Below are positions 7,172 through 8,664 of a stretch of 8,664 bases of DNA, piece by piece. Source of the stretch: an uncultured Collinsella sp. (GTDB lineage: Bacteria; Actinomycetota; Coriobacteriia; Coriobacteriales; Coriobacteriaceae); assembly GCA_900544065.1 (NCBI GenBank), contig UQTR01000084.1:1-8664 (forward strand), written 5' to 3'. The position numbers and the translations under genes are program-made. How positions within the stretch are numbered: the first letter of the stretch is position 1; each line of letters begins with the position of its first letter. The notes below the pieces were generated by a model. The model did no database searches, was not told the origin of the DNA, and saw only the letters and a list, made by a program, of their open reading frames with translations.

Positions 7172-8536
7172 ATGGCGATCACGCCCGCAGAAATCGCGGA
7201 AACCCGCGGCATGGTTGAGGAACAGAACCTCGACATCAGGACCATCACCATGGGTGTTTCGCTCATGGGTTGCGGTGACGAGAACCTCGACCGCATGTGC
7301 ACGAAGATCTACGACCACGTGACGCACACGGCTGAGCATCTGGTCGAGACCGCCGAGAACCTCGAGCGCGAGTACGGTATCCCCATCGTCAACAAGCGCG
7401 TTTCTGTCACCCCGGTGGCGCAGATCGCCGCATGCTGCAAGGATGAGGACCTCACCCCCATCGCGCATGCCCTCGACCGCGCGGCCGAGACGCTCGGCAT
7501 CGACTACCTGGGCGGCTTCTCCGCACTCGTCCAGAAGGGCATCGGCGACGCCGACCGCCGCGTCATCCAGTCCATCCCCCAGGCGCTCGCCACCACGAGC
7601 CGCGTCTGCTCCAGCGTCAACGTCGCCAGCCTGCGCGCCGGCATCAACATGGACGCTGTGCTCATGGCCGCCCAGACCATCATCGATGCCGCCAAGCTCA
7701 CGGCCGACCAGGATTCCGTTGGCGCCTCCAAGTTTGTCTGCTTTGCCAACATGGTCGAGGACTCCCCGTTTATGGCGGGCGCCGTCCACGGCGGTGGCGA
7801 GGCCGACGCCGTCATCAACGTTGGCGTCTCGGGCCCCGGCGTTATGGCCGCAGCCCTGGAGACGCTCCCCGACTCCGCCTCGATGATGGAAGTCGCCGAG
7901 AAGATCAAGCAGACCGCCTTTAAGATCACCCGTGCCGGCGAGCTCATGAGCCGCGAGGCCGCCCATCGTCTGGGTGTCGAGAAGGGCATCGTCGACCTGT
8001 CGCTGGCACCTACGCCCGCCATCGGCGACTCCGTCGCCCGCATCCTCGAGATCATCGGCGTGGGCACCTGCGGTGGCCCGGGCACGACCTGCGCACTCGC
8101 CATGCTCAACGATGCCGTCAAGAAGGGCGGCGTCATGGCCAGCTCCAGCGTCGGCGGCCTTTCGGGCGCTTTTATCCCCGTGTCCGAGGACGCCGGCATG
8201 ATTGCCGCCGTCGAGGCCGGCGCGCTCTCGCTCGAGAAGCTCGAGGCCATGACCTGCGTATGCTCCGTCGGCCTTGACATGATCGCCATCCCCGGTGACA
8301 CCCCTGTCGAGACCATCGCCGGCATTATCGCCGACGAGATGGCCATCGGCGTCATCAACAACAAGACCACGGCCGTCCGCGTGATCCCTGCCATCGGCAA
8401 GGGCGTGGGCGGCTGCGTCGAGTACGGCGGCCTGTTCGGCCGTGCGCCCATCATGCCGGTGAACCCCAACGCCGGCACCGTGCTTGCCCATCGCGGTGGA
8501 CGCTTCCCGGCGCCGCTGAACTCGCTGAAGAACTAG
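7172..8536 (+). CDS. UPF0210 / DUF711 ('PFL family') protein of unknown function
   Basis: A 454-residue soluble protein with no signal peptide or membrane segment. It matches, nearly end to end from memory, the conserved UPF0210 family (about 445 residues in streptococci). Blocks seen in order: EEQNLDIRTITMGVSL near the N-terminus, GIPIVNKRVSVTP, GGFSALVQKG, FANMVEDSPFMAGAVHGGGEADAVINVGVSGPGV, TAFKITRAGELM, VDLSLAPTPAIGDSVARILE, KKGGVMASSSVGGLSGAFIPVSED, EAMTCVCSVGLDMIAIP, and a C-terminal GGRFPAPLNSLKN. The 'PFL' name reflects fold resemblance to pyruvate formate-lyase; I see no glycyl-radical motif near the C-terminus, so formate-lyase activity is not implied. AGGAG at 7160-7164, 7 bases before the ATG, supports this start over an in-frame GTG at 7115 that lies within the palindrome and promoter. 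In many genomes the family follows a small ACT-domain protein (UPF0237); none is directly upstream here. Family certain, function unknown. Confidence 0.92.
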   Translation: MAITPAEIAETRGMVEEQNLDIRTITMGVSLMGCGDENLDRMCTKIYDHVTHTAEHLVETAENLEREYGIPIVNKRVSVTPVAQIAACCKDEDLTPIAHALDRAAETLGIDYLGGFSALVQKGIGDADRRVIQSIPQALATTSRVCSSVNVASLRAGINMDAVLMAAQTIIDAAKLTADQDSVGASKFVCFANMVEDSPFMAGAVHGGGEADAVINVGVSGPGVMAAALETLPDSASMMEVAEKIKQTAFKITRAGELMSREAAHRLGVEKGIVDLSLAPTPAIGDSVARILEIIGVGTCGGPGTTCALAMLNDAVKKGGVMASSSVGGLSGAFIPVSEDAGMIAAVEAGALSLEKLEAMTCVCSVGLDMIAIPGDTPVETIAGIIADEMAIGVINNKTTAVRVIPAIGKGVGGCVEYGGLFGRAPIMPVNPNAGTVLAHRGGRFPAPLNSLKN

Positions 8537-8664
8537 CCTAGGGATACGAGGCGAGGAGCCCCGCCGCCGGGCGGCAGACATATAAGGTCGCCTGCTCGGA
8601 CAGTCCTGACTCGCACGGAGAGCACATTAAGTGCTCTCCGGCTCGTGCGGAACTCGCGATCGAC
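8537..8664. other. Non-coding tail after the DUF711 gene
   Basis: The 128 bases to the window edge hold a GC-rich 5-bp stem (CCGCC/GGCGG, 8561-8574) soon after the stop codon, then the 10-bp hairpin listed separately. Neither is followed by a U-run, so no intrinsic terminator can be called. Frames are open on both strands across this short stretch, but no start with a ribosome site is visible. A partial gene entering from the right cannot be excluded. Confidence 0.5.
8616..8640. repeat. 10-bp perfect hairpin near the right edge
   Basis: CGGAGAGCAC (8616-8625) pairs perfectly with GTGCTCTCCG (8631-8640) around the loop ATTAA. Flanking CGCAC (8612-8616) and GTGCG (8645-8649) could give an alternative outer stem. 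The following bases GCTCGTGCGG are not U-rich on either strand, so it is not a standard terminator. It may be part of a structured RNA, leader or intergenic repeat continuing beyond the window. Confidence 0.5.

Noticed and set aside
8150..8536. Reading the 'PFL family' protein as a pyruvate formate-lyase
   Set aside because: No glycyl-radical signature is present near the C-terminus, and the conserved blocks are those of UPF0210/DUF711.
4343..8581. A 1412-residue open frame on the minus strand opposite metH and the DUF711 gene
   Set aside because: It is antisense to two strongly supported genes and crosses their intergenic promoter region. It has Gly/Asp/His-rich low-complexity composition typical of GC-driven shadows.

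Overview
The window reads as an ordinary piece of chromosome from a high-GC anaerobic gut-type actinobacterium. My best guess is class Coriobacteriia (Collinsella or a close relative). This rests on GC-rich third codon positions, AGGAG-type ribosome sites, a type III glutamine synthetase, and a methionine synthase split into two genes. The taxon is inferred, not proven. There is no CRISPR array, tRNA, rRNA, phage gene or transposase. The nearest thing to a mobile element is one short palindromic, MITE/REP-like insertion.

Layout: (1) 1-319 is non-coding, with a 26-bp perfect palindrome at the left edge and a textbook intrinsic terminator (251-290) on the minus strand. (2) 320-2407, minus strand: glnN-type glutamine synthetase III, 695 residues. 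(3) 2408-2834 is a 427-bp divergent intergenic region. It holds the glnN leader with several inverted repeats, the ~98-bp palindromic element (about 2609-2706), and a metF promoter whose -35 position is occupied by a 17-bp palindrome. (4) 2835-7063, plus strand: a tight three-gene methionine operon. It contains metF (methylenetetrahydrofolate reductase), a stand-alone MetH activation-domain protein whose start codon shares one base with the metF stop, and metH carrying the homocysteine, folate, cap and cobalamin domains but no activation domain. (5) 7064-7171 is a short spacer with a 38-bp near-perfect palindrome overlapping a good sigma70-type promoter. (6) 7172-8536, plus strand: a UPF0210/DUF711 ('PFL family') protein of unknown function. 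(7) 8537-8664 is non-coding, with a 10-bp hairpin.

How the genes work together: MetF makes 5-methyl-THF from 5,10-methylene-THF, and MetH passes that methyl group through cobalamin to homocysteine to make methionine. The small protein between them should dock on MetH and use S-adenosylmethionine to rescue cobalamin that has oxidised to cob(II)alamin. In E. coli all MetH functions sit in one 1227-residue chain. Glutamine synthetase III is divergent from this operon and is probably regulated separately. The DUF711 gene has its own promoter and no proven link to methionine metabolism.

I did not find a clearly new system. The observations most worth checking are the palindromic element between glnN and metF, the large palindrome over the DUF711 promoter, the operator-like palindrome at the metF promoter, and the cysteine cluster on the free-standing MetH activation protein.
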